Origin: Streptomyces iranensis | GTDB taxonomy: Bacteria; Actinomycetota; Actinomycetes; Streptomycetales; Streptomycetaceae | NCBI RefSeq assembly: GCF_017874715.1 | Contig: NZ_JAGGLR010000004.1 | Coordinates: 124,001-188,000, forward strand | Direction of reading: 5' to 3' | Length of the DNA: 64,000 nucleotides | In this document: positions 56,101-63,513 of the stretch, one piece after another | Layout: every line of letters starts with the position of its first letter | Position numbering within the stretch: the stretch's first letter is position 1 | Notes under the pieces: model-generated | Databases searched by the model: none | Told to the model about the DNA's origin: nothing | What the model saw: the letters and a program-made list of their open reading frames with translations, nothing else | Made by a program: the position numbers and the translations under genes

Positions 56101-56233
56101 CGTCCGCGGCAGGCTGAGCAACCTGCGCCGCGGCGTCCAGCGGGGACGCGACGCGAGATCCGGGACCCCCGGGCGTGACCAGCATGACCAACAGGGCTTC
56201 GGCCCCGGCAGCACCTACGATCAGGAGCGTTAG
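53195..56233 (+). CDS. cvnA2: CvnA2, conservon membrane histidine kinase-like protein
   Basis: A 1012-residue paralogue of CvnA1. TM1 (LYAILLIPVLVALVFGGFQV, about 53) and TM2 (IVNGAIVVLALLAAFFVAA, about 372) enclose a nitrate-sensing-type extracellular domain; then HAMP, LDHLATRMRRNGENLLILAG near 517, LLAELLENATTFSSP and VEIHDKGIGLTAEDF. The tail is disordered and lacks the TGEF repeats of CvnA1 but ends with the same ITSSGLPRRVPKANLVEGAA and SRAPEDVRGRLSNLRRG block. The codons from about 55500 to 55760 are more AT-rich than the rest. The GTG at 53195 is preferred, with AGAGG eleven bases upstream. Confidence 0.92.
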   Translation: MRRSKPDPAQEARGNFTPPPRTGTAASPAEAAEPAAPSGGRISPRNWRVRGRLYAILLIPVLVALVFGGFQVASSVSTWNEARDAERTAQVVRAATTYAHALVNERDLTAGPLLSGTNEATVAKARAASDAAKKGFDKAVADMPQTPALKRRLKAFRASEPQLATLRRNAYTDRLDGVKTEEGYVAVEHGLTEFANELGLGTGNITSYGRTVYAVSLAKGAESLQRSIGTHLLVKPGPSATDRKTQLTAFTSYVYLEGIALGEFEAAGTPQDVTRLEDTLTAAEKRAQTQIAEAKRKAEAAGRKFVAPPGMDKMLKAIGSGASPSALAAQGVTPDSWFNASTIKFNAYRDVEQTLVNKAVDEAAQISSDARRDAIVNGAIVVLALLAAFFVAARMARSMSHSMRQLRNAAFEVAEKRLPAVVGQLSRTDPGRVDTRVSSIPINTRDEIGEVARAFDQVHREAIRLAAEQAMLRGGVNAIFTNLSSRNQGLIERQLTLISELESREADPDQLEHLFRLDHLATRMRRNGENLLILAGEEPGRRWNQPVPLIDVLRASSSEVESYERIELAGISESEIHGTAVTDLVHLLAELLENATTFSSPHTKVRVTSTRLPDGRVVVEIHDKGIGLTAEDFADINHKLANPPTVDASVSQRMGLFVVGRLADRHGIRVQLRPSGELAGTTSLVMLPEAITHGGGGEELPQDDFTVSRIVPEPRPAPGYEDASELSSRTAAELGFDDSAYDRDQGQNQFLGQYSGMGATPPEQDPRHDQAVSDPLAQSAYQNSAFTQPEADYTTQTESEQQPYIGYNSPPQQGEWGDSGSFEMPFAPQFGTEAESGPSAPEVSRDRVEFHRPGPSPSGIHSMTDAGLPRRGKQWQPSGDIGAQGMVGDPAAPAAPERPYQAPQQQEDGAPWQSENDQRWHRAERLREPKAGGITSSGLPRRVPKANLVEGAAEPTGQGGPQVSRAPEDVRGRLSNLRRGVQRGRDARSGTPGRDQHDQQGFGPGSTYDQER

Positions 56234-56234
56234 T

Positions 56235-56657
56235 GTGAGCCCGATGAGCCAGGCGGCGCAGAACCTGAACTGGTTGATCACGAACTTCGTGGACAACACC
56301 CCCGGGGTGTCCCACACGGTGGTGGTCTCCGCCGACGGACTCCTTCTGGCGATGTCCGAAGGCTTCCCCCGTGACCGAGCCGATCAACTGGCGGCGGTGG
56401 CCTCCGGCCTGACCTCGCTCACCTCCGGAGCCTCCCGCATCTTCGAAGGCGGCGTGGTCAACCAGACCGTCGTCGAAATGGAACGAGGGTTCCTCTTCAT
56501 CATGTCGATCTCCGACGGATCCTCCCTCGCCGTGCTCGCCCACCCCGAGTGCGACATCGGCCTCGTCGGCTACGAGATGGCCCTGCTGGTCGATCGCGCG
56601 GGCAACGTCCTCACCCCGGACCTCCGCGCGGAATTGCAGGGCAGTCTTCTCAACTAG
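56235..56657 (+). CDS. cvnB2: CvnB2, roadblock/LC7-domain protein
   Basis: A 140-residue protein identical in sequence to CvnB1. Here the start is GTG rather than TTG because of one inserted G; AGGAG lies seven bases upstream. DNA identity to cvnB1 is complete for 359 bp (56265-56623) with a single base difference just before it, whereas the last 34 bases differ at many synonymous sites. It starts just after the cvnA2 stop. Confidence 0.95.
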   Translation: MSPMSQAAQNLNWLITNFVDNTPGVSHTVVVSADGLLLAMSEGFPRDRADQLAAVASGLTSLTSGASRIFEGGVVNQTVVEMERGFLFIMSISDGSSLAVLAHPECDIGLVGYEMALLVDRAGNVLTPDLRAELQGSLLN

Positions 56658-56739
56658 CAAACATGGAGTGCGTTTCGCGCCACCGCGCCATAGGGTGCGG
56701 TGGCGCGACCGGCAAGACAGGCGAGTTGGAGGAGGACAC

Positions 56740-57402
56740 GTGGCAACGCCCCCTAGCGGATATCCGTACGCCCACGGGCAGCCGTCCGAGCCGCGCGGAG
56801 AGGGCCCAGTGAAGCGCTACAACTTCCCCTCCGCACCCAGCCGCCAGGCCCGCTCGCCACAGCAGCCGGAGCCCCAGCGGGAGCAGCAGCCCCCGCGGCG
56901 GCAGCCGCAGCGGCCCCAGCAACAGCCGTACACGCCCTCCTACGCGCCTCCCAGGCAGTCGGAGGGGTCCTGGTACGACGCGCCGCCCGCGCCCCGTATC
57001 GAGCCCGTACAGCCGCCTCAGCGCCCAGCCCCGGAACCTTCCTCCCCCGCGGGCGGCACCCATAACCCTCTGGTGCGCCCGTACGCCATGACAGGGGGCC
57101 GGACCCGGCCCCGGTACCAGCTCGCCATCGAGGCGCTGGTGCACACCACGGCCGACCCCGCTCAGCTCCAGGGCCAACTGCCCGAGCACCAGCGGATCTG
57201 CCACCTGTGCCGCGAGATCAAGTCGGTCGCCGAGATCTCCGCACTGCTCAACATTCCTCTCGGCGTAGCCCGCATCCTCGTAGCCGACCTGGCCGAGGCG
57301 GGGCTCGTCGCGATCCATCAGCCCGGCGGCGACGAGACCGCCGGCGGTCAGCCTGACGTGACACTGCTCGAAAGGGTGCTCAGTGGACTTCGCAAGCTCT
57401 AG
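56740..57402 (+). CDS. cvnC2: CvnC2, DUF742 protein with Pro/Gln-rich N terminus
   Basis: A 220-residue CvnC. Residues 1-105 are a disordered Pro/Gln/Arg-rich extension absent from CvnC1; the DUF742 domain follows with LVRPYAMTGGRTRPRYQLAI, ICHLCREIKSVAEISALLNI and LGVARILVADLAEAGLVAIH. GGAGGAGGA precedes the GTG at 56740. It overlaps cvnD2 by 20 bases, exactly as in conservon 1. Confidence 0.93.
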   Translation: MATPPSGYPYAHGQPSEPRGEGPVKRYNFPSAPSRQARSPQQPEPQREQQPPRRQPQRPQQQPYTPSYAPPRQSEGSWYDAPPAPRIEPVQPPQRPAPEPSSPAGGTHNPLVRPYAMTGGRTRPRYQLAIEALVHTTADPAQLQGQLPEHQRICHLCREIKSVAEISALLNIPLGVARILVADLAEAGLVAIHQPGGDETAGGQPDVTLLERVLSGLRKL

Positions 57403-57961
57403 CGGTGCAGCCCGCTCCACCACCTCCGCGAAAATCGTGGTGGCGGGCGGCTTCGGCGTGGGCAAGACCACGTTCGTCGGCGCGGTCTCGGAGATCAACC
57501 CGCTGCGCACCGAAGCCGTGATGACCTCCGCCTCGGCGGGGATCGACGATCTCACCCACGCGCCGGACAAGACCACCACCACGGTGGCCATGGACTTCGG
57601 CCGCATCACGCTGGACCAGGACCTGATCCTGTACCTGTTCGGCACGCCCGGCCAGGACCGCTTCTGGTTCATGTGGGACGACCTGGTCCGCGGTGCCATC
57701 GGCGCGGTCGTCCTGGTGGACACCCGCCGCCTCGCCGACTGCTTCCCGGCGGTCGACTACTTCGAGAACTCCGGGCTGCCGTTCGTCATCGCCCTCAACG
57801 GCTTCGACGGGCACCAGCCCTACAACCCCGAAGAGGTCCGCGAGGCCCTCCAGATCGGCCCCGACGCGCCGATCATCGTCACCGACGCCCGCCACCGCAG
57901 CGAGGCCAAGAGCGCGCTGATCACCCTGGTCGAGCACGCGCTGATGGCCCGGCTGCGCTAG
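57383..57961 (+). CDS. cvnD2: CvnD2, small GTPase (Ras-like) of conservon 2
   Basis: A 192-residue MglA-like GTPase with the same motifs as CvnD1 (GGFGVGKTT, FGTPGQDR, NGFD). Only about a dozen residues differ, mostly near the N terminus and at DLTHAPDK. Several DNA blocks, including the P-loop region, are identical or nearly so in the two genes. The start overlaps cvnC2 by 20 bases. Confidence 0.95.
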   Translation: MDFASSSGAARSTTSAKIVVAGGFGVGKTTFVGAVSEINPLRTEAVMTSASAGIDDLTHAPDKTTTTVAMDFGRITLDQDLILYLFGTPGQDRFWFMWDDLVRGAIGAVVLVDTRRLADCFPAVDYFENSGLPFVIALNGFDGHQPYNPEEVREALQIGPDAPIIVTDARHRSEAKSALITLVEHALMARLR

Positions 57962-57983
57962 CCGAGGCCGACGGCGGAAGCCA

Positions 57984-58018
57984 AAATCCCCTGCTCTCCG
58001 AAGGAGAACAGGGGATTT
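57984..58018 (+). terminator. Terminator after conservon 2
   Basis: AAATCCCCTGCTCTCC / GGAGAACAGGGGATTT pair with one mismatch and loop GAA, followed by TTTG. It lies 23 bp after the cvnD2 stop. Confidence 0.85.
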
Positions 58019-58094
58019 GTGCGTTTCAGCGGGCCTTCTCGGGCGTCCGGGCGGTGTGCGGCCGTCCGGACCCGGCGGCGCCTGTGGGGCGCGG

Positions 58095-58334
58095 TCAGCC
58101 CTGCCAGCTGTGCGGCGCGCTGAACGCCGGGCGGCGCTCCAGACGGCGCCAGCGGGCGGCGCTGCGGCTCGGGCGGGTGGAGCCGGCGGCCCGGTGGGTG
58201 CCGGCGGCCGCGCGGGCGAGCAGCACCGCGGTGACCGCGGCGAGCTCCTCGGCGTCGGCGTGGCCCTTCTCGACCCGGACCAGGGTGGCCGCCGCCGCGG
58301 CGGCGGGATCGGCGATATCGCTGGGTGTGCTCAC
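58095..58334 (-). CDS. accE: Acyl-CoA carboxylase epsilon subunit (AccE-like)
   Basis: A 79-residue protein of the acyl-CoA carboxylase epsilon type, which binds the beta subunit and stimulates the complex in Streptomyces. It shows IADPAAAAAATLVRVEKGHA, DAEELAAVTAVLLARAA and the terminal basic WRRLERRPAFSAPHSWQG with the tryptophan-rich end of that family. It starts with GTG 55 bp after accB. Small size makes the assignment rest on context. Confidence 0.8.
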   Translation of the reverse strand: MSTPSDIADPAAAAAATLVRVEKGHADAEELAAVTAVLLARAAAGTHRAAGSTRPSRSAARWRRLERRPAFSAPHSWQG

Positions 58335-58389
58335 GGTTTTCTCTTCTCCCTTGTCGCGCGGGTCCCGCGCGAGGTCATGAACGTGAGGG

Positions 58390-59973
58390 TTACTGCGGCG
58401 GGTTGCCGTGCTTGCGGGACGGCAGGTCGGCGTGCTTGTCGCGCAGCATCGCCAGGGACCGGATGAGGACCTCACGGGTTTCGGCCGGGTCGATCACATC
58501 GTCGACCAGCCCCCGCTCGGCCGCGTAGTACGGGTGCATCAGCTCGGACTTGTACTCCTTGACCATGCGGGCGCGCATGGCCTCGGGGTCGTCGGCCCCG
58601 GAGATCTGACGGCGGAAGATCACGTTGGCGGCGCCCTCGGCACCCATCACCGCGATCTCGTTGGTCGGCCAGGCGTAGGTCAGGTCGGCCCCGATGGACT
58701 GGGAGTCCATCACGATGTAGGCGCCGCCGTACGCCTTGCGCAGGATGACGGAGATCCGCGGCACGGTGGCGTTGCAGTACGCGTACAGCATCTTGGCGCC
58801 GTGCCGGATGATCCCGCCGTGCTCCTGGTCCACACCGGGCAGGAAGCCGGGCACGTCGAGGAAGGTGACCAGCGGGATGTTGAAGGCGTCGCACATCTGG
58901 ATGAAGCGTGCGGACTTCTCCGACGCCTCGATGTCCAGCACCCCGGCCAGCGACTGCGGCTGGTTGGCGATGATGCCGGCCACCTGGCCGTCGAGCCGGG
59001 TCAGCGCGCAGATGATGTTGGTCGCCCAGCGCTCGTGGACCTCGAGGTACTCGCCGTCGTCGACGATCTCCTCGATGACCTTGCGCATGTCGTACGGCCG
59101 GTTGCCGTCGGCCGGGACGAGGTCCAGCAGCGAGTCGCCGCGCCGGGAGGCCGGGTCGTCGGACTCGACGGTCGGCGGGTTCTCGCGGTTGTTCTGCGGC
59201 AGCAGCGACAGGAGGTAGCGGACCTCCTCGAGGCAGGTCTCCTCGTCGTCGTAGGCGAAGTGGCACACACCCGAGGTCTCGGCGTGCACATCCGCGCCGC
59301 CCAGTCCGTTCTGGCTGACCTTCTCGCCCGTCACCGCCTGGACCACATCGGGTCCGGTGATGAACATCTGCGAGGTCTCCCGGACCATGAAGACGAAGTC
59401 CGTCAGCGCCGGGGAGTACGCCGCGCCGCCCGCGCACGGGCCGAGCATCACGCTGATCTGGGGGATGACACCGGACGCCTTGGTGTTCCGCTGGAAGATG
59501 CCCCCGTAACCGGCGAGCGCCGAGACGCCCTCCTGGATGCGGGCACCGGCGCCGTCGTTGAGGGACACCAGCGGCGCCCCGGCCGAGATGGCCATGTCCA
59601 TGATCTTGTGGATCTTGGTGGCATGGGCTTCCCCCAGCGCCCCGCCGAAGATCCTGAAGTCGTGTGCGTAGACGAACACCGTCCGTCCGTGGACGGTCCC
59701 CCAGCCGGTGACGACACCGTCGGTGTAAGGCTTCTTGGCCTCAAGACCGAACCCGGTCGCACGATGCCGCCGCAGCGGCTCCACTTCGTTGAAGGACCCC
59801 TCGTCAAGCAGCAGATCGATCCGCTCGCGAGCCGTCAGCTTCCCCTTGGCCTTCTGGGCCTCGGTCGCCCGCTCGCTCGGGCCACGCCGAGCCTGCTCGC
59901 GAATCGCGTGCAGCTCGGCGACGCGCCCGCGAACGTCACTCGCCTCAGCAGGCGCACCTTCGAGATTGGTCAT
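58390..59973 (-). CDS. accB: Acyl-CoA/propionyl-CoA carboxylase beta subunit
   Basis: A 527-residue carboxyltransferase that moves carboxyl from biotin to propionyl- or acetyl-CoA. The N-terminal half has KGKLTARERIDLLLDEGSF and ISAGAPLVSLNDGAGARIQE with the glycine-rich acyl-CoA site; the C-terminal half has FLDVPGFLPGVDQEHGGIIR and AYGGAYIVMDSQSIGADL. A conserved aspartate at the specificity position (DADLTYAWP area) would need alignment to judge the substrate. There is no ribosome site; a TACCGT box six bases upstream of the ATG suggests a leaderless transcript. It is followed by accE. Confidence 0.95.
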   Translation of the reverse strand: MTNLEGAPAEASDVRGRVAELHAIREQARRGPSERATEAQKAKGKLTARERIDLLLDEGSFNEVEPLRRHRATGFGLEAKKPYTDGVVTGWGTVHGRTVFVYAHDFRIFGGALGEAHATKIHKIMDMAISAGAPLVSLNDGAGARIQEGVSALAGYGGIFQRNTKASGVIPQISVMLGPCAGGAAYSPALTDFVFMVRETSQMFITGPDVVQAVTGEKVSQNGLGGADVHAETSGVCHFAYDDEETCLEEVRYLLSLLPQNNRENPPTVESDDPASRRGDSLLDLVPADGNRPYDMRKVIEEIVDDGEYLEVHERWATNIICALTRLDGQVAGIIANQPQSLAGVLDIEASEKSARFIQMCDAFNIPLVTFLDVPGFLPGVDQEHGGIIRHGAKMLYAYCNATVPRISVILRKAYGGAYIVMDSQSIGADLTYAWPTNEIAVMGAEGAANVIFRRQISGADDPEAMRARMVKEYKSELMHPYYAAERGLVDDVIDPAETREVLIRSLAMLRDKHADLPSRKHGNPPQ

Positions 59974-60302
59974 GCAATGACGGTACGTTCCCGGGCCCCC
60001 GGAAACGCATGTCAATTCCCTACAACGTCAAGGGCGTTTTGGTGGGCAGGCGGAACAGAACTGGACAGCGGCTTTCCCACTACCTGGTGTCCTAAAGGAC
60101 TATCGGCCCTGTCGGCACCCCACAAACCTCCAGGCCGTGACGGTGTGAGGGGCGGGCGCGACCACCCGGATGGGCGGCGTCCGCCGGAGCGGCCGTGCGG
60201 CCGGATCGGGCAACGGAGCACGTCGGCCGCGCTCCGCTCCCCGCACCCTACTCCGGCCGCCGCCGACGCCGCACCGTCCGCCTCCTCGCGCCGGCCGGCG
60301 CG
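59974..60302. other. Intergenic region upstream of accB
   Basis: No gene is seen in these 329 bases between accB and the cimA stop. TTGACA occurs on the reverse strand at 60010-60015, but no good -10 lies at the right spacing; the TACCGT near the ATG would need a different -35. The right part is GC-rich downstream of cimA. Confidence 0.5.
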
Positions 60303-61901
60303 TCACTCCTGCGGGTCCACCCCGGCCCGCAGCAGCCCGTAGGCGTAGGCGTCGTCCAGTGCCTGCCAGGACGCGGCGATCACGTTCTCCCCGACGCCCA
60401 CGGTCGACCACTCCCCCTGGCCGTCCGCGGTGGCGACCAGCACCCGGGTCGTCGACTCGGTGCCGTGCTTGCCTTCCAGGATGCGGACCTTGTAGTCCAC
60501 CAGCTCCATCGTCGCCAGCTGCGGATAGATCCGCTCAAGACCCACCCGCAGCGCCCGGTCCAGGGCGTTGACCGGGCCGTTGCCCTCCGCCGTGGCGACG
60601 ATCCGCTCGCCCTTGGCCCACAGCTTCACGGTGGCCTCGTTGGCGTGGGTGCCGTCCGGGCGGTCCTCGACGATCGCGCGCCAGGACTCGACGCGGAAGA
60701 AGCGGCGGGGACGGCCCTCGACCTCCTGGCGCAGCAGCAGCTCGAAGGAGGCGTCGGCGGCCTCGTAGGTGTAGCCCGCGAGCTCCCGCTCCTTGACCCG
60801 CTCCACGATCCGGCCCACCAGCGCCCGGTCGCCGCCGAGGTCGATGCCCAGCTCCTTGCCCTTGAGCTCGATCGACGCCCGTCCGGCCATGTCGGAGACG
60901 AGCATCCGCATGGTGTTGCCGACCCGCTCGGGGTCGATGTGCTGGTACAGATCCGGGTCGACCTTGATCGCGGAGGCGTGCAGTCCGGCCTTGTGGGCGA
61001 AGGCGGAAACACCCACATAGGGCTGGTGAGTGGACGGCGTCAGATTGACGACCTCGGCGATCGCGTGCGAGATCCGGGTCATCTCCTCCAGGGCGCCCTC
61101 CGGCAGCACCCGGCGGCCGTACTTGAGCTCCAGGGCCGCGACGACCGGGAAGAGGTTGGCGTTGCCCACCCGCTCGCCGTAGCCGTTGGCCGTGCACTGG
61201 ACGTGGGTGGCGCCCGCGTCCACGGCGGCGAGGGTGTTGGCGACCGCGCAGCCGGTGTCGTCCTGGGCGTGGATACCCAGCCGCGCCCCGGTGTCGGCCA
61301 GCACGGTGCGGACCACCGCGTCGATCTGGCCGGGGAGCATGCCGCCGTTGGTGTCGCAGAGGATCACCACCTCGGCGCCCGCCTCGTGGGCGGCGGAGAC
61401 GACCTGCTTGGCGTAGCCGGCGTTGGCGCGGTAGCCGTCGAAGAAGTGCTCGCAGTCGAGGAAGACCCGGCGGCCCTGGGACCGCAGGTAGGCGACGGTC
61501 TCCCGGACCATCGCGAGGTTCTCCTCGAGCGTGGTGCGCAGGGCCAGCTCCACATGGCGGTCGTGGGACTTCGCCACCAGGGTGATCACCGGCGCCCCGG
61601 ACTCCAGCAACGCCTTGACCTGGGCGTCGTCCTCGGCGCGCACCCCCGCCTTGCGGGTGGCGCCGAACGCCACCAGCTGGGCGTGTTTGAAGTCGATCTC
61701 GGCGCGGGCCCGAGCGAAGAACTCCGTGTCGCGCGGGTTGGCACCGGGCCAGCCGCCCTCGATGAAGCCCACGCCGAAGTCGTCCAGGTGACGGGCGATG
61801 GTCAGCTTGTCCGCGACCGTGAGGCTGATGCCCTCGCGCTGCGCTCCGTCGCGCAGGGTGGTGTCGAAGACATGGAAGCCGTCGTCGGGCAGATCCTTCA
61901 T
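60303..61901 (-). CDS. cimA: Citramalate synthase
   Basis: A 532-residue HMGL-like TIM-barrel enzyme condensing pyruvate and acetyl-CoA to citramalate, opening the threonine-independent isoleucine route. FDTTLRDGAQREGISLTVAD, IEGGWPGANPRDTEFF, and the metal-binding HAQDDTGCAVANTLAA are family marks; the CimA-type C-terminal regulatory domain is present from about 380. The usual alternative, alpha-isopropylmalate synthase, lacks the GGWPGANP stretch. AGGAG lies twelve bases before the ATG. An attenuator-like leader precedes it. Confidence 0.94.
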   Translation of the reverse strand: MKDLPDDGFHVFDTTLRDGAQREGISLTVADKLTIARHLDDFGVGFIEGGWPGANPRDTEFFARARAEIDFKHAQLVAFGATRKAGVRAEDDAQVKALLESGAPVITLVAKSHDRHVELALRTTLEENLAMVRETVAYLRSQGRRVFLDCEHFFDGYRANAGYAKQVVSAAHEAGAEVVILCDTNGGMLPGQIDAVVRTVLADTGARLGIHAQDDTGCAVANTLAAVDAGATHVQCTANGYGERVGNANLFPVVAALELKYGRRVLPEGALEEMTRISHAIAEVVNLTPSTHQPYVGVSAFAHKAGLHASAIKVDPDLYQHIDPERVGNTMRMLVSDMAGRASIELKGKELGIDLGGDRALVGRIVERVKERELAGYTYEAADASFELLLRQEVEGRPRRFFRVESWRAIVEDRPDGTHANEATVKLWAKGERIVATAEGNGPVNALDRALRVGLERIYPQLATMELVDYKVRILEGKHGTESTTRVLVATADGQGEWSTVGVGENVIAASWQALDDAYAYGLLRAGVDPQE

Positions 61902-62005
61902 GGTTGGTCTGGCTCCTGTCGGATGGATCTCGGTCTACCGGAATATCCGGTTCCGCGCCCTCCTATGATCCCTCACGCTTCGCCTCCGGCGGGATGGTCC
62001 GGAAA

Positions 62006-62036
62006 ACGAAAAGACCCCTCGCGGGTGCGAGAGGTC
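62006..62036 (-). terminator. Attenuator-type terminator upstream of cimA
   Basis: On the reverse strand AGACCTCTCGC pairs with GCGAGGGGTCT over 11 bp (one G-U), with loop ACCC, followed by TTTTCGTTTT. It lies about 100 bp upstream of the cimA ATG and just after the short leader peptide, so it would end transcription before cimA unless relieved. Confidence 0.8.
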
Positions 62037-62088
62037 TGCGCGCGGGTCTGGGGCACGGTGGCCGCCCCGTACCTGGTCGTACGGGCGG

Positions 62089-62124
62089 TCACTGCGGACC
62101 GGCGCGCCTGCTGCCAATAATCAT
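62089..62124 (-). CDS. Putative leader peptide of cimA (MIIGSRRAGPQ)
   Basis: An 11-codon open frame with ATG at 62124 and TGA at 62089, beginning ATG ATT ATT GGC. Tandem isoleucine codons are both ATT, which is rare in Streptomyces where ATC is used almost exclusively. It lies 53 bp upstream of the terminator stem and 188 bp upstream of cimA, whose pathway makes isoleucine. No strong ribosome site is seen; the peptide may be leaderless. Translation of the frame is inferred, not shown. Confidence 0.5.
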   Translation of the reverse strand: MIIGSRRAGPQ

Positions 62125-62224
62125 GACGAACGAGAGCACGGGAGCAGTTTGGCACATTCCGCCCCCGCGCTCTCATCCGTCTCAGGATGCGAACTCTCGG
62201 CGTCAACGAGGTGACGCCCGAAGG

Positions 62225-63310
62225 TCAGCCCAGGGGGTGCATCCAGCCATGCGGGTCCGGGGCGGCGCCGGTCTGGACGTCCAGCAGCGCCTTGCGCAGC
62301 CGCATCGTCACCTCGCCCGGCTCACCGTCGGCCACCGTCCAGCTCGCCCGAGCGGACTTGACCGAGCCGACCGGGGTGATCACGGCCGCGGTACCGCAGG
62401 CGAAGACCTCGGTGAGGGTCCCGTCGGCGTTGCCCTCGCGCCAGTCGTCGACGGAGATCCGGCCCTCGGTGACCTCGTAGCCGAGGTCGGCGGCGATCTC
62501 CAGCAGCGAGGCGCGGGTGATCCCCGGCAGCAGCGAACCGGACAGCTCGGGGGTCACGATGCGGTCCCCGTACACGAAGTACAGGTTCATCCCGCCCATC
62601 TCCTCGATCCAGCGGCGCTCGATCGCGTCCAGCCAGACCACCTGGTCACAGCCCTGCTCGGCGGCCTGCGCCTGGGCGACCAGGGAGGCCGCGTAGTTGC
62701 CGCCCGTCTTGGCCGCGCCGGTGCCGCCGGGCGCGGCGCGGACATACTCCTCCGAGAGCCAGACCGAGACCGGCTGCACACCGCCGGGGAAGTAGGCCCC
62801 GGCCGGGGAGGCGATCACCACGAAGAGGAACTCGTTGGCGGGCCGGACGCCGAGCCCGACCTCGGTGGCGAACATGAAGGGCCGCAGATACAGGGACTGC
62901 TCCCCGTGGCCCGGCACCCACGCCTTGTCCTGGGTGACCAGCGCGTCACACGCCGCGACGAAGGTCTCGACGGGGAGCTCCGGCATGCCCATGCGGCGTG
63001 CGGAGGTCTGGAACCGCTCGGCGTTCTGGTCGGGGCGGAACGTGGCCACGGTGCCGTCGGGCCGGCGGTACGCCTTGAGCCCCTCGAAGATCGTCTGGGC
63101 GTAGTGCAGCGTCATGTTCGCCGGGTCGAGCGAGAGCGGGGCGTACGGCACGAGCTGGGCCTCGTGCCAGCCACGGCCCTCCGTCCACTTGACCGTCACC
63201 ATGTGATCGGTGAAGTGGCGGCCGAATCCGGGGTTGGCCAGGATCTTCTCCCGCTCGGCGGCTGGAAGGGGGTGGGAGGAGGGCTTGAGCTCGATCGTGG
63301 GCGTCGTCAT
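62225..63310 (-). CDS. ilvE: Branched-chain amino acid aminotransferase
   Basis: A 361-residue class IV PLP aminotransferase catalysing the last step of leucine, isoleucine and valine synthesis. [20 protein letters not shown] begins the protein; the PLP lysine is in [15 protein letters not shown], and [15 protein letters not shown] and the terminal [17 protein letters not shown] are typical. The ATG at 63310 is preceded by GAAGGA. It lies between leuB and cimA on the same strand. Confidence 0.97.
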   Translation of the reverse strand: MTTPTIELKPSSHPLPAAEREKILANPGFGRHFTDHMVTVKWTEGRGWHEAQLVPYAPLSLDPANMTLHYAQTIFEGLKAYRRPDGTVATFRPDQNAERFQTSARRMGMPELPVETFVAACDALVTQDKAWVPGHGEQSLYLRPFMFATEVGLGVRPANEFLFVVIASPAGAYFPGGVQPVSVWLSEEYVRAAPGGTGAAKTGGNYAASLVAQAQAAEQGCDQVVWLDAIERRWIEEMGGMNLYFVYGDRIVTPELSGSLLPGITRASLLEIAADLGYEVTEGRISVDDWREGNADGTLTEVFACGTAAVITPVGSVKSARASWTVADGEPGEVTMRLRKALLDVQTGAAPDPHGWMHPLG

Positions 63311-63418
63311 GGCAGGTAGTCCTTCACCTTGGGTTGTGGCGGACCGCGCTCGCACCATCCTGCCCGCAAGCGGTACTAGGACATCCAAGCTCTTCTTCAC
63401 ACAGCGGCCCCACCGCGG

Positions 63419-63424
63419 ATTATC
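63419..63424 (-). promoter_or_regulatory. Candidate -10 of the ilvE promoter
   Basis: GATAAT on the reverse strand about 110 bp upstream of the ilvE ATG. No convincing -35 is at the usual distance, so this is only a candidate. The rest of the leuB-ilvE gap shows nothing I can assign. Confidence 0.35.
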
Positions 63425-63513
63425 TCCTAGGTGAGGCCGGGGAAGTGAGCGTTGTGCAACGCGCGGCCCAAGGTCGATGGTCGCACCCAGCCGCGCACTG
63501 GCACAGGCTGGGG

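Larger units (their letters stand above)
61902..62224 (-). promoter_or_regulatory. ilvE-cimA intergenic region with attenuator
   Basis: The region holds the short leader frame, a run of GC-rich invertible stretches that could act as antiterminator, and the terminator at 62006-62036. A possible promoter (TTGACG near 62205-62210) lies at its upstream end just behind ilvE. The order promoter, leader peptide, terminator, gene is that of amino-acid attenuators. Confidence 0.5.

Noticed and set aside
61935..62117. 60-codon reverse frame in the ilvE-cimA gap
   Set aside because: Starts with TTG inside the leader and runs through the terminator stem; very Arg-rich and unlike a protein.
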